Part shown: piece after piece, positions 16,741 to 26,100 of the stretch
How positions within the stretch are numbered: the first letter of the stretch is position 1
How the letters are laid out: every line of letters begins with the position of its first letter
NCBI GenBank assembly: GCA_002482845.1
Contig: DLGT01000150.1
Coordinates: 1-43,359 of the forward strand
From: Saprospiraceae bacterium UBA7687
GTDB taxonomy: Bacteria; Bacteroidota; Bacteroidia; Chitinophagales; Saprospiraceae
Length of the DNA stretch: 43,359 bases
Direction of reading: 5' to 3'
The notes under the pieces: model-generated
Databases searched by the model: none
Seen by the model: only the letters and a program-made list of their open reading frames with translations
What the model was told of the DNA's origin: nothing
Made by a program: the position numbers and the translations under genes

Positions 16741-17496
16741 ATGATTATTTCATTTGAGTTTGATGGTATTTTTTATAGTAGTGACTTGAAAAAGGGGAAA
16801 GACATTTCTATTCCCTTGATATCAGATGCTACGGGACCAAAGTGTTTTTTTGCCCCTAATTTCAAAATTGAACCTGTGGTGGCAGGAGATTTTATAGGTA
16901 GTGTAGCCGCAGGAAGTCCTGTAAACTTTAAAAACATATTTATAAATCCACATGGAAACGGTACACACACAGAGTGTGTAGGCCATATTTCAGCTGATCC
17001 TTATACGATATACGAATGTCTGAAAGAGTTTCATTATGTCGCTAGGTTAGTAACTTTGACCCCTGAAGTATTACCAAATGGAGACCAAATCATCACGGAA
17101 CAATTGTTGATAGGGCTGCTGGAGGGAAATGTCGGTACACAAGTAGTAGTGATTCGTACCTTACCCAATGAAGAAACTAAGACCACAGTGGATTACTCTG
17201 GTAAAAACCCACCATATTTTACTACTGAAGCGATCCAATATCTTCACAAAATAGGCATAAACCATCTCATCACGGACTTACCATCTATAGATCGTGAAGA
17301 AGATGGTGGAAGACTCGACGGACACAAAACTTTCTGGGGATATCCTGATCATATCACCGATTATAAAACCATCACGGAAATGGTGTACGTGCCAAATGAT
17401 ATCGAAGATGGACTGTATTTTTGTAATATACAGATAGCAAGTATTATGTCGGACGCTAGTCCTAGTAAGGTAGTATTGTATGATATGGAGCGGTGA
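16741..17496 (+). CDS. Cyclase family protein (arylformamidase/kynurenine-formamidase-like hydrolase)
   Basis: The 251-residue protein belongs to the metal-dependent cyclase superfamily (PF04199). The metal-binding motif appears as HGNGTHTECVGH (residues 71-82: His71, His76, Glu78, His82), a slight variant of the usual HxGTHxDxPxH. The fold continues through IRTLPNEE, DLPSIDREEDGG, and a closing LYFCNIQIASI strand. Members hydrolyse N-formylkynurenine or related amides and lactones; the substrate here is not evident, as no other tryptophan-degradation gene is nearby. It stands alone, rightward. Its TGA stop is also the first bases of a tandem repeat. Confidence 0.85.
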   Translation: MIISFEFDGIFYSSDLKKGKDISIPLISDATGPKCFFAPNFKIEPVVAGDFIGSVAAGSPVNFKNIFINPHGNGTHTECVGHISADPYTIYECLKEFHYVARLVTLTPEVLPNGDQIITEQLLIGLLEGNVGTQVVVIRTLPNEETKTTVDYSGKNPPYFTTEAIQYLHKIGINHLITDLPSIDREEDGGRLDGHKTFWGYPDHITDYKTITEMVYVPNDIEDGLYFCNIQIASIMSDASPSKVVLYDMER

Positions 17497-17549
17497 TGCC
17501 GCTAAAGCTTCACATGATTGCTGATGCCGCTAAAGTTGCACATGATTTC
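17494..17549 (+). repeat. Tandem pair of 28-bp repeats
   Basis: TGATGCCGCTAAAGCTTCAC (start of the unit at 17494) is followed directly by TGATGCCGCTAAAGTTGCAC (start of the unit at 17522); each unit runs on through ATGATT to 28 bases. The first unit contains the stop codon of the cyclase gene, so the duplication arose at or just after the gene's end. Confidence 0.7.
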
Positions 17550-17584
17550 TTGTTTGGTGGAAATATAATAAAACGAAAGATGCC

Positions 17585-17650
17585 ACCCTTACAGGGTTTT
17601 AAACGGCATTGGGCATATAATTTGCTACAATCTTGTCATCCCTACGGGAT
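17585..17650 (+). repeat. Paired-hairpin intergenic element
   Basis: Two short perfect hairpins, ACCCT-TAC-AGGGT (17585-17597) and ATCCC-TAC-GGGAT (17638-17650), share the TAC loop and lie 40 bases apart. Elements of this appearance (CCCTACAGGG / CCCTACGGG) recur between genes in many Bacteroidota. Function unknown; no coding sequence. Confidence 0.55.
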
Positions 17651-17710
17651 TGGATAAGATCAAAATTAATAGATAAAGGTTATAAGCGAGACGCTTAAAC
17701 TAATGCAAGC

Positions 17711-17731
17711 TAAGCGAGGACGCTTCGCTTA
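17711..17731. terminator. Hairpin near the end of aspS
   Basis: TAAGCGA-GGACGCT-TCGCTTA is a perfect 7-bp stem with a 7-base loop; a smaller AAGCG-AGA-CGCTT hairpin lies just before it (around 17683-17696). It is 60 bases beyond the aspS stop on the other strand, between convergent genes, so a terminator or repeat role is plausible, though no T tract follows. Confidence 0.4.
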
Positions 17732-17791
17732 ACAATCGGTGTTTCTCTTGATCGGATGTTTCTAAGGCACCCAATCGCATCTGATGGTTAA

Positions 17792-19561
17792 CTACATTTT
17801 TTCTATTTTCACGTCTAGGCACAACTCTTTTAATTGTGCATCGTGTATAGGGGATGGTGCGTCGATCATCATGTCTCTACCTTGGTTATTTTTAGGGAAG
17901 GCTATGAAGTCTCTGATGGATGACTGACCATTCATCACGGCACATAATCTGTCAAATCCGAAGGCTAGACCACCATGTGGAGGTGCTCCGTACTCAAATG
18001 CTCCAAGGAGAAATCCAAACTGTGCTTCGGCTTCTTCTTTGGTAAATCCTAGTAGATCAAAGTTTTTGGATTGTAATGCTCTGTCGTGAATTCTTATAGA
18101 TCCACCACCGATCTCTGCACCATTGATGACTAGGTCATACGCATCGGCTTTTAAGGACTTCATGGTTTCGTGGTCACCATTTAGCATACGAGAGATATCT
18201 TCTTTTTTGGGAGAAGTAAAAGGATGGTGCATGGCGTGAAATCTATTGGCATCTTCATCCCATTCTAGTAGTGGGAAGTCTAGTACCCATAAAGGTTTGA
18301 AATCTCCAGGTTTGATGAGGTCAAGTTTTTTGGCCAACTCCAAACGCAACTCGCTCAATTGTTTTCTTGTCTTTTCAGTTTCGCCACTTAGTACAAAAAT
18401 GATGTCACCTTTTTCTGCACCAAAATGTTCTGCCCATTGTTGTAAGTCTTCATCTGAATAAAACTTACCAACGGTAGATTTGATGCTCCCATCTTCCTGA
18501 TATTTTACATAAACAAGTCCTTTGGCACCTATTTGTGGTCTTTGAAGCCATTCTGTGAGGTCTTTTAGGTCTTTGTTGGAATATTTTTCGGCGATACCTT
18601 TAGCACAGATACCAACCACCATTTCTGCTTCATCAAAAATGCTGAAACCTTTGCCTTTTACAAAGCTATTCATCTCCACAAATGACATATCAAAACGAAG
18701 GTCTGGTTTATCTGAACCATACTTTTGCATGGCATCATCATAAGACATACGTGGGAAATCTCCCAATTCTAATCCAAGCGTGTGTAAAAACAAGTGTCTT
18801 GCCAATCCTTCAAATGTATTGAGAATATCTTCTATATGGACAAATGACATCTCACAGTCTATCTGTGTAAATTCTGGTTGTCTATCTGCTCTAAGGTCTT
18901 CGTCTCTAAAACACTTCACGATCTGAAAGTACTTATCAATACCAGCAACCATCAATATTTGTTTGAAGGTCTGAGGTGATTGGGGTAATGCGTAGAACTG
19001 ACCTTGGTTGAGTCGGCTCGGCACGACAAAGTCTCTTGCTCCTTCTGGCGTACTTTTGATCAGAAAGGGCGTTTCTACTTCTATAAATCCTTGTGAATCT
19101 AGGTACTTTCTAGTCTCAAGTGCCAATTTGGACCTAAAGATGATATTATTCTGAACAGGTGTTCGTCTGATATCCAAGTATCTATATTTCATACGGAGAT
19201 CATCACCTCCATCAGTTTCGTCTTCTATGCTAAATGGTGGTACTTTTGACTCATTGAGAATATTCAGTTCTTGGACTTCTATCTCGATATCTCCTGTACT
19301 TCTGTTTGCATTTTTGGATGATCTTTCTCTTACTATACCTGTAGCTTGAATAACGAATTCGCGACCTAGTTTACGGGCTTTTGTACACAAATCTGCGTTT
19401 TCGTCCATGTTAAATACCAGCTGTGTCACACCATATCTATCTCTCACATCTGCAAAAGTCAATCCACCTAGGTCTCTTCCTTTTTGGACCCAACCAGAGA
19501 TCGTGACTTTACTTCCCACATCTGATATTCTCAACTCCCCGCAATTATGACTTCTGTACAT
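17792..19561 (-). CDS. aspS: Aspartyl-tRNA synthetase
   Basis: It charges tRNA-Asp with aspartate. The 589 residues have the bacterial layout: an N-terminal OB-fold anticodon domain (SGWVQKGRDLGGLTFADVRD), class II motif 2 with FRDEDLRADRQPEFTQID (about residues 215-232), the bacteria-specific GAD insertion in the middle, FDLLGFTKEEAEAQFGFLL, and motif 3 in APPHGGLAFGFDRL near residue 545. All expected catalytic elements are present and the length is standard. It reads leftward as a single gene from ATG 19561, with a Bacteroidota -7 box 27 bases upstream. Confidence 0.97.
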   Translation of the reverse strand: MYRSHNCGELRISDVGSKVTISGWVQKGRDLGGLTFADVRDRYGVTQLVFNMDENADLCTKARKLGREFVIQATGIVRERSSKNANRSTGDIEIEVQELNILNESKVPPFSIEDETDGGDDLRMKYRYLDIRRTPVQNNIIFRSKLALETRKYLDSQGFIEVETPFLIKSTPEGARDFVVPSRLNQGQFYALPQSPQTFKQILMVAGIDKYFQIVKCFRDEDLRADRQPEFTQIDCEMSFVHIEDILNTFEGLARHLFLHTLGLELGDFPRMSYDDAMQKYGSDKPDLRFDMSFVEMNSFVKGKGFSIFDEAEMVVGICAKGIAEKYSNKDLKDLTEWLQRPQIGAKGLVYVKYQEDGSIKSTVGKFYSDEDLQQWAEHFGAEKGDIIFVLSGETEKTRKQLSELRLELAKKLDLIKPGDFKPLWVLDFPLLEWDEDANRFHAMHHPFTSPKKEDISRMLNGDHETMKSLKADAYDLVINGAEIGGGSIRIHDRALQSKNFDLLGFTKEEAEAQFGFLLGAFEYGAPPHGGLAFGFDRLCAVMNGQSSIRDFIAFPKNNQGRDMMIDAPSPIHDAQLKELCLDVKIEKM

Positions 19562-19587
19562 ATAGTATATTTATTAAGATTTGACCG

Positions 19588-19595
19588 CAAAGGTA
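19588..19595 (-). promoter_or_regulatory. Bacteroidota-type -7 box for aspS
   Basis: On the minus strand this reads TACCTTTG(C), a perfect match to the TAnnTTTG consensus used by the Bacteroidota primary sigma factor. It lies 27 bases before the aspS ATG. AT-rich sequence (TTTTTATTTATCC) occupies the -33 region; a clean TTG there is not obvious. Confidence 0.65.
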
Positions 19596-19675
19596 CAATT
19601 ATGGTGTGGATAAATAAAAATTCTAAGGTAATTCTGAGAGGTAAAAGTTAATTCATCTTTTATGTAACCATTCTT

Positions 19676-19696
19676 ACCACAGATTTCATCTGTGGT
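19676..19696. repeat. Intergenic hairpin ACCACAGAT/ATCTGTGGT
   Basis: A perfect 9-bp stem with a 3-base TTC loop in the divergent gap between aspS and a lipoprotein gene. A CCCTTTGGGG dyad follows about 15 bases later. It looks like a dispersed intergenic repeat rather than a terminator, because both neighbours start here. Confidence 0.5.
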
Positions 19697-19797
19697 TATT
19701 AATATTTAAGCCCTTTGGGGTTTTAAATAAATTGTTACTTTTTTTGACAATATATTTTTGATTTTTTTCGTCATTCAGATATTAAAATTATCACTTT

Positions 19798-20142
19798 ATG
19801 CAAAAAATAATAAGTTTTCTACTTTTTTTCGGATGTTTGGTTTTTATGTCTTGCGAAAAGGAAAATCAAAATAATGCTTTTTCTTACTTTCAGATTTCCC
19901 CAAATCCTGGATCAACTGTTTTTGAATTGTCAGTTTTTGAAGATAAATGGGTAGTAGGTACACCGATTGAGTTTAATGTTACGGATGGTAAAGACTCTTT
20001 GATATTAGAAATATTCAGCAATATTCAAATACCAACTCGTATATCTTTTGATTTAAGTAATCACCCATTAGGTTTTTACAATGCAAATCTATCAGTTAAT
20101 GGTCAGACGTTTTCACAAAAATTTATAAAAGCGATAGAATGA
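19798..20142 (+). CDS. Small lipoprotein resembling a free-standing T9SS sorting-domain fold
   Basis: The 114 residues begin with a signal peptide and lipobox (CLVFMSCEKE, Cys at about residue 19). The mature part runs ISPNPGSTVFELSV ... SFDLSNHPLGFYNANLSVNG ... FSQKFIKA, which follows the order of a type A C-terminal sorting domain (PNP start, dls-lp-G-Y turn, final kkiik strand), but here it is nearly the whole protein. Whether it is recognised by the T9SS is doubtful, since it carries a lipobox and no cargo. It overlaps the next gene by 4 bases (ATGA), so the two are coupled. Confidence 0.7.
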   Translation: MQKIISFLLFFGCLVFMSCEKENQNNAFSYFQISPNPGSTVFELSVFEDKWVVGTPIEFNVTDGKDSLILEIFSNIQIPTRISFDLSNHPLGFYNANLSVNGQTFSQKFIKAIE

Positions 20143-20816
20143 AGCTATTTTTCTATTTTTTAATGTCATTATTTGTAACTACTGAAATAAGTGCGCAAAT
20201 TGTACATGTGCATCTCAATATTAATGAAGCAATACCAATAAATAGTCCATTAAAAGGAATACATAGATATTGGTATAATGATTCTACAGGTATTAATTTA
20301 GGTGGCGTAGGTTTAGGAATTTCATTAGATGAAGTTTTTTATAATAAATATAGCGTTAAGTACCAAGCAAACTTTTCAACCAACAAATTTTATGATGAAT
20401 CTATCATATTTACAGACATTCAAGGGAATAGATTGACTGAAAAAATAGGTGAAACAACAAATATAAATTTTACATTTCATTCCATTGTATATTCAGGATT
20501 AAAAAAAGAAAAAGGGTTTCTCTTTGGTATCGGTGCAGGGCTGAAATATCATATTTCTTCAAAATCTGATTATGGCGATTCAAATATTTTTGGACTGGAC
20601 GTTTCTTTTAATTTTGATAATGAATCTACAAAAATTCTTGTTCTAATGGTTCCTTTAGAAATAAGGTATTATACTCAGAGACTTAATTTTGCTTTAAGAA
20701 CAGAAATTGATGTTACTAGAACTTCACATCTTGACAGGTTAAAAAAAGAACGTTTTATCGCTTTAAACTTTGAAGTAGGGTATCAGATTCAGACCAAAAA
20801 GAGTAATAAAAATTGA
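20139..20816 (+). CDS. Outer-membrane beta-barrel-like protein
   Basis: The 225-residue protein has a signal peptide (MKLFFYFLMSLFVTTEISAQ) and then alternating aromatic/hydrophobic strands with Gly-rich turns (GINLGGVGLGISLDEVF, FLFGIGAGLKYHISS, FIALNFEVGYQIQ), the pattern of a small eight-stranded Bacteroidota outer-membrane barrel. No catalytic motif is visible. ATG 20139 overlaps the stop of the sorting-domain-like lipoprotein, so the two are made together and may act together at the outer membrane. Ligand unknown. Confidence 0.65.
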   Translation: MKLFFYFLMSLFVTTEISAQIVHVHLNINEAIPINSPLKGIHRYWYNDSTGINLGGVGLGISLDEVFYNKYSVKYQANFSTNKFYDESIIFTDIQGNRLTEKIGETTNINFTFHSIVYSGLKKEKGFLFGIGAGLKYHISSKSDYGDSNIFGLDVSFNFDNESTKILVLMVPLEIRYYTQRLNFALRTEIDVTRTSHLDRLKKERFIALNFEVGYQIQTKKSNKN

Positions 20817-20820
20817 AATA

Positions 20821-22197
20821 TTAATCAAGCGTCAACTTAGCTGGACCTTCTAGTTTAAAATGGCAACCTGGTTCCACAATAAAATCGCCACCTGGACTAA
20901 CGGTTCTATCTTGAGAAAGCTGGCATGTTCCATTATTACATGGTTTGATTACGATCACTGATCCTGATGGCAGAGGGTTTGGAGGCACTGAACCACTTTT
21001 CCAATTTGTGGGAATCATCCAATCGCCATCACCTGTAAAAATGTGCACGGTTTTAGGATTTGCGGTCGTCATTTTATAAACCCTACCATCATTGATGTCA
21101 ACTATGTGTAATTCACCATCTTCTGTCTCACCAATATCCACAATACCTGTAAAATCTACCGGCATTTGTTGATTTACTGTAACCCAAGAAGATCCAACTT
21201 TAATAATTTTGCGAAGGTTCCTTGAAAAATAATCGGCTGCAAAATACCAACCCTTCAAGTCAGGATAAGCATAACCTCTATATACATTTCCACCTACAAC
21301 TGACCTGTTATTTGAGTTGATTTGATATTGATAAATTGGGAATATATAATTTGAGCTTGGAAGACATGGTGCTGCTGTAGGATGAAGTAGAGAACCTTCA
21401 TAACAATCCCAACCAAAGTTACTACCAACGATAGAATCAACTGGTCTGAAGTTGATTTCTTCACGTGCTGATTGCCCAACATCACCGATATACATATCAC
21501 CTTTGTATCTATCAAAACTCCATCTAAAAGGATTTCGCAAACCATAACAATACACAGGTGATGTATTATTAGGGTTGTCTGCAGGAATGGAATAATTATT
21601 ACCACCAGAAGTACTGTTTATATTGATACGTAAAATTTTTCCTAAAAGTGATAATGAATCCTGACCATTATCATCGGGATCATCTCCTGAACCACCATCA
21701 CCTGTAGAAATATAAAGATATCCATCCTTGCCAAAATGCATCTCGCCACCATTGTGATTTGAGTAGGTGTGCGGGATGTTTAGAATAGGTAATCTAGTGG
21801 CTACATCCGCCTTGTCAGGATCTGAAGCACTTATGGTATATCGATCCACAATTAGTGCATTTGTACCTTCTTGGGTATGAAAGACAAAAAAGTAACCATT
21901 ATTCTTAAAATCAGGGTGAAAAACGACTGAAAGCAAACCTTGTTCATTTTGATCGCCCATACCCATGATGGAAATCAACGTATCATTAAGGATATAGTCT
22001 TTCGTAAAGACTTTGATTCGTCCACCTTTTTCAGCTATAAATATACGATTAGTTCCATCGCAAGCGTGCGTGAGTTGTATAGGAGCAGCGAGATTGGAAT
22101 TGATTACAGTACTCAATACAATGGTTGTGTCTTGGGCTGAAATGTGACGAAATGACATAAGGCAAATAAAAATAATAAAGCTGAGATACGTTTTCAT
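20821..22197 (-). CDS. Secreted PQQ-dependent sugar dehydrogenase family protein
   Basis: The 458-residue protein has a signal peptide ending near residue 21 (SFRHISAQ) and a six-bladed GSDH beta-propeller (PF07995). Key features are the catalytic-type His in SNHNGGEMHFG (His148), YLYISTGDGGSGDDP with the Ca/PQQ-region acidic residues (about 161-174), and GLRNPFRWSFD with the conserved Arg. After about residue 385 comes an extra beta domain (IFTGDGDWMIPTNWKSG ... FKLEGPAKLTLD) often seen in Bacteroidota secreted proteins. It is predicted to oxidise sugars outside the cytoplasm with PQQ; several homologues are not proven PQQ enzymes. It is transcribed alone, 160 bases after the LytTR gene. Confidence 0.85.
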   Translation of the reverse strand: MKTYLSFIIFICLMSFRHISAQDTTIVLSTVINSNLAAPIQLTHACDGTNRIFIAEKGGRIKVFTKDYILNDTLISIMGMGDQNEQGLLSVVFHPDFKNNGYFFVFHTQEGTNALIVDRYTISASDPDKADVATRLPILNIPHTYSNHNGGEMHFGKDGYLYISTGDGGSGDDPDDNGQDSLSLLGKILRININSTSGGNNYSIPADNPNNTSPVYCYGLRNPFRWSFDRYKGDMYIGDVGQSAREEINFRPVDSIVGSNFGWDCYEGSLLHPTAAPCLPSSNYIFPIYQYQINSNNRSVVGGNVYRGYAYPDLKGWYFAADYFSRNLRKIIKVGSSWVTVNQQMPVDFTGIVDIGETEDGELHIVDINDGRVYKMTTANPKTVHIFTGDGDWMIPTNWKSGSVPPNPLPSGSVIVIKPCNNGTCQLSQDRTVSPGGDFIVEPGCHFKLEGPAKLTLD

Positions 22198-22262
22198 AAT
22201 GAATTGTTTGCGTTATTTAAGCATTTATATGCTCTTTATCTAACGTTTACAATTACAAAAAC

Positions 22263-22301
22263 ACTACATAATCTTAAAATGATATAAAAATACTACATAA
22301 T
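22263..22301 (+). repeat. Direct repeat ACTACATAAT upstream of the sugar dehydrogenase
   Basis: ACTACATAAT occurs at 22263-22272 and 22292-22301, 29 bases start to start, in the promoter region of the leftward dehydrogenase gene. LytTR-type regulators bind direct repeats, and a LytTR gene is adjacent, so this is a candidate but unproven binding site; the spacing is larger than usual. Confidence 0.35.
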
Positions 22302-22360
22302 TTTGTAAGCTGCTGATGGCTTAAGGCTTAAAATTACGATTACAATAATTAGCCACTAGG

Positions 22361-23134
22361 TCACCTATCCAACCATTTTTTAAAAGCGGGCGCTTTTTCT
22401 CTACTGATATCTACTTCTAGTTTTAATGGTGGTATCAAAGAGACAGTCAATTTTTGGTTTTCGTGTGGTTTTACACTTTGAATGGCATTGATATTAATGA
22501 TGGACTGACGATTGGACCGATAAAACTGTTTAGGGTCGAGCAATTCTTCTACTTCTTCTAGTGTTGCAAAATCAAGCATATACTTTTCTCCAGAAAATGT
22601 GTAAATGAAGTTGATGCTATCCCTATAAAAACATGCAATATCTTTTACAAGGACAGGAATCCATTGTTTGCGATGACTGACTATAAATTGTTCCTTAAAC
22701 TTATTTTTTAAAGCATCTGGATTAGAGATAAGGCTGATTAATTGATGAAAGTCGTTTGGATATTCGGCTTTACTATTTATGATGGATCTTGATTTGTCTA
22801 TTGCTTTTGTAAGATCATCGGAATCAACAGGTTTTAGGAGATAATCGATTCCATTTACTTTAAACGCTTGAATGGCGTATTCGTCATATGCTGTTGTAAA
22901 AATCACTGGGCATTTGAGGTCATATCTTTTGAAGATTTCAAAGCTGATACCATCACTCAGCTGGATATCTGCAAAGATGAGATCTGGCTCTGCGTTTTCC
23001 ATAAACCATTTAAAAGCAGTCTTCAGACTTGGCAAAACTTGAATGATCTCTATATCTTCTGCTACATCTGATATTTTGTATTGCAATTCTTTAGCAATAA
23101 GATGTTCGTCTTCGATGATTAATGCTTTTATCAT
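22361..23134 (-). CDS. LytTR-family response regulator
   Basis: The 257-residue protein has an N-terminal receiver domain (MIKALIIEDEHL acidic pair, phospho-acceptor Asp56 in DLIFADIQLSDG, and Lys in YLLKPVDSDD near residue 105) and a C-terminal LytTR DNA-binding domain (about 150-257, with FYRDSINFIYTFSG and FYRSNRQSIININ). It is the partner of the large sensor kinase just upstream, whose stop lies 11 bases before this ATG, so the two form one operon. Targets are unknown; the next gene downstream is the sugar dehydrogenase. Confidence 0.92.
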   Translation of the reverse strand: MIKALIIEDEHLIAKELQYKISDVAEDIEIIQVLPSLKTAFKWFMENAEPDLIFADIQLSDGISFEIFKRYDLKCPVIFTTAYDEYAIQAFKVNGIDYLLKPVDSDDLTKAIDKSRSIINSKAEYPNDFHQLISLISNPDALKNKFKEQFIVSHRKQWIPVLVKDIACFYRDSINFIYTFSGEKYMLDFATLEEVEELLDPKQFYRSNRQSIININAIQSVKPHENQKLTVSLIPPLKLEVDISREKAPAFKKWLDR

Positions 23135-23145
23135 GACAATTTGTT

Positions 23146-26100
23146 TTAGATTAAAGGAATTTTTACGGTGTAAAAGTCTTCCGTTTCATTAATAATAACG
23201 GGTCTTTGGCTTAGGTATTTGTATAAAGATATCATACTATTCTGCCCTTGTTTATTGCTAGTTTCGACAAATCCCTTTGTTTGAAAATTGTTTTGGACGA
23301 CTAGATAATCGTCTTCTACGTACATTAAAATAACAAGTGGAGTGTCATCATCTGCAATGTTATGTTTAATAGCATTTTCGACCAAATTTTGCAAGGTAAC
23401 TGGGGCTATTTTTCTATAATGAAACTCTTCTGGAATATTAATTTTTATTTGTAATCCGTCTCCAAATCTAGTTTTTTGGAGTTGATTATACAAATCTACA
23501 AACCTAAGTTCTTCCATAAGGGGAACCGTTTCGTTTTCTTTATTCTTTAGAATATATCGATATACTTTGCTCATTTTATCTAAAAAATCGCCTGCCTGAC
23601 GTTGGTCTATTCTGATAAGGCTACTCAAAGATGTGAGTGAATTGAATAGAAAATGTGGGTTGAGATGTTGCTTTAGGTTTTCGTACATGACCGCTGTTTT
23701 TTCCTTCTCGAGGAGTTGGGCTTTTGATTTAAGGTCTTCTATATTGCTAATATTTCTAATTCTAGCGCGAATAGTATAAAATATGATGTACCCTATGGAG
23801 ATGCAGATTAAAGAGATAAACCACCAGCTTTTGTAAAAAGGTGTTTTAATCGTTATCTTAAGGTGTTTTTCGGTCGATAGCCATTTTCTATCGTTTGATA
23901 TTGTACGTAGTTTGAATAGATATTTGCCGGGTGGAAGATTGGAATAAACAGCCTCGGCGATGCCATCAGATTCTACCCATTCTTCATTAACACCATCCAT
24001 TTTATATTGGTAGGTGTAAGGATAATATTTTTGCATACTTAGGCAACCGAACCGAATAGAGATAAAATTTTCATCTGGCTGCAATGTTATTTCTTTTTCA
24101 TCAGACAAATAGATCGATTTTTCAGGAAGTTTTATGGAACTTATTAGAGGATTGGTGGCAGGATATTCTAGCTTCATTCTTTCTGGGAAAAACTCCACAA
24201 GGTTTCCTTTAATATTGGTAAGCATGTGACCATTTTCTAAAGGCACAAAGTAATTATAGTAAAAAGAATTGCTTTCGCTAAGGTGGATTTTGAAACTGTA
24301 AATGGTATTATTTGTAGGATTTACAATAGAAAATTTATTGAAAGAAGCACACCAAATATTGCCATCATGGTCGGATGTAGATGACTGGAGATTTTCGCTT
24401 ATGAGTCCATCAGAGCTATCCCAAAATGAAACATCGACATCATCAATAGATTCAATTTTTTCTTTTCTTTTTTTGAGTTGAAATAGTCCGCGAGAGATAT
24501 AGGTAAAATACATATTGCCATGATTGTCTATACCTAATGAATTAAAATATCCACCCGTACCATTTTTCATGCCTATATTCATATCTACAGTGTAAATGAT
24601 GTTGTCTCCAGGATGAATGTAGCCTGCGGAAGAATTTTGCGCAGACATCCAGGTACCTTTATCCTTAAAACTATTGAGCCAACCAGCTGAATAGGTCAAC
24701 CCGTCGGGGTCTATTGGACAATGAAAAGTTATTTCTTGAATTGTATTTTGTTTAAAATTCCAGCGCAAGACCTGATCAAAATTATTACCTAAGATATAAG
24801 TGCTATCTGTCTCTAATGAAAACACTCGTGCTTTGTAACCTTTGTACTTTCCTGTCAGTCCATAGAATCTCTGAAGTTTGTTTGTCTTTATGTCATACTG
24901 AAGTGTGGGTTGGTTTATGGCGCAAATAATAGCAAGACCTTTATGAAACTCAATGTCCACAATGAATGTGGGCGATTCTTCCCCTTTTGTCATTGTGATT
25001 AAATCTATATATCTACTTTGGTTATTTATCGGATCATAAACATATATTTTGCCATTTCTAGTACCTAGCCACCACTCACCATTTAAATGGTTTTGCGCCA
25101 TACAAGTGATGTGCCAATTCTGATCTAATTCTGGATATTTTTCGGCAAGCCGGATGATGCGATAAAACATTCTGCTTGGGTTGTATCTAGAAATACCAGC
25201 AATAGTACCTAGCCAAAGTGTATGGTCTGTATCTTCCCATGCAGAACTTACATAATCACCAATGATAGAAGCAGGGTCAGAAATACTGTTTCGCACGATT
25301 TCAGATTGATAATTACTATTTAGATCAATTCTTATGGTTTCAAAACTATTGCTAGAATACCAAAGTTGGCCATCAGATGTTTCGAAAATATTACCCATAT
25401 AAGGATTACTCAATCTGGAACGCATGTTGATGCGATGTTTTATACTTTTGTTTTTAGTGTCCAATCCAATGACATCCCTAGTTACATCGTCATACATCCA
25501 AACGATGCCGTTTTTTCCAGTGTGCATGGTGCTGATACGATGATTATTGAAGATCAATGTATCTTGGATGTTTTGGTAATTGGTAAAATCTTCATTATCA
25601 AAATCAAAAAAATTAAGTCCATTTTTTGTCCCTAGCCAAAGCCCTGTACCAGATGGGTCGCAGGCAATTCCTCTTTTCCCTATTTGGTCACTAGTCATAC
25701 TACATGGATTATCCATTTCATGTCTGAAATAGTGAAATCTTCCGCTGCTTATGTCCAACTTTACCAGTCCAAACTCACTTCCTGCCCAAATATTTCCATT
25801 TCGATCACAGGTTATAGCATTCAGTCTAGGGTAGATGGATTTGTCCCACGTGCGATAGTTACGGAAAGTACCTTTTGATTTTAGATAACAAAATATGCCA
25901 TCTTCTGTAGTGCCCCAGATATTGCCTTTTTGGTCTTCACATATTGCTGTTAAGTGATTATTTAAAATGGTGGTACTGTCATGTTCGTCATGACGAAACA
26001 CTTCAAATCTAAACCCGTCAAACCTATTGAGGCCTAATGAAGTACCAATCCATAGAAAACCATCTTTATCTCTGAGCATATCCGTCACATTGACGCTGCT

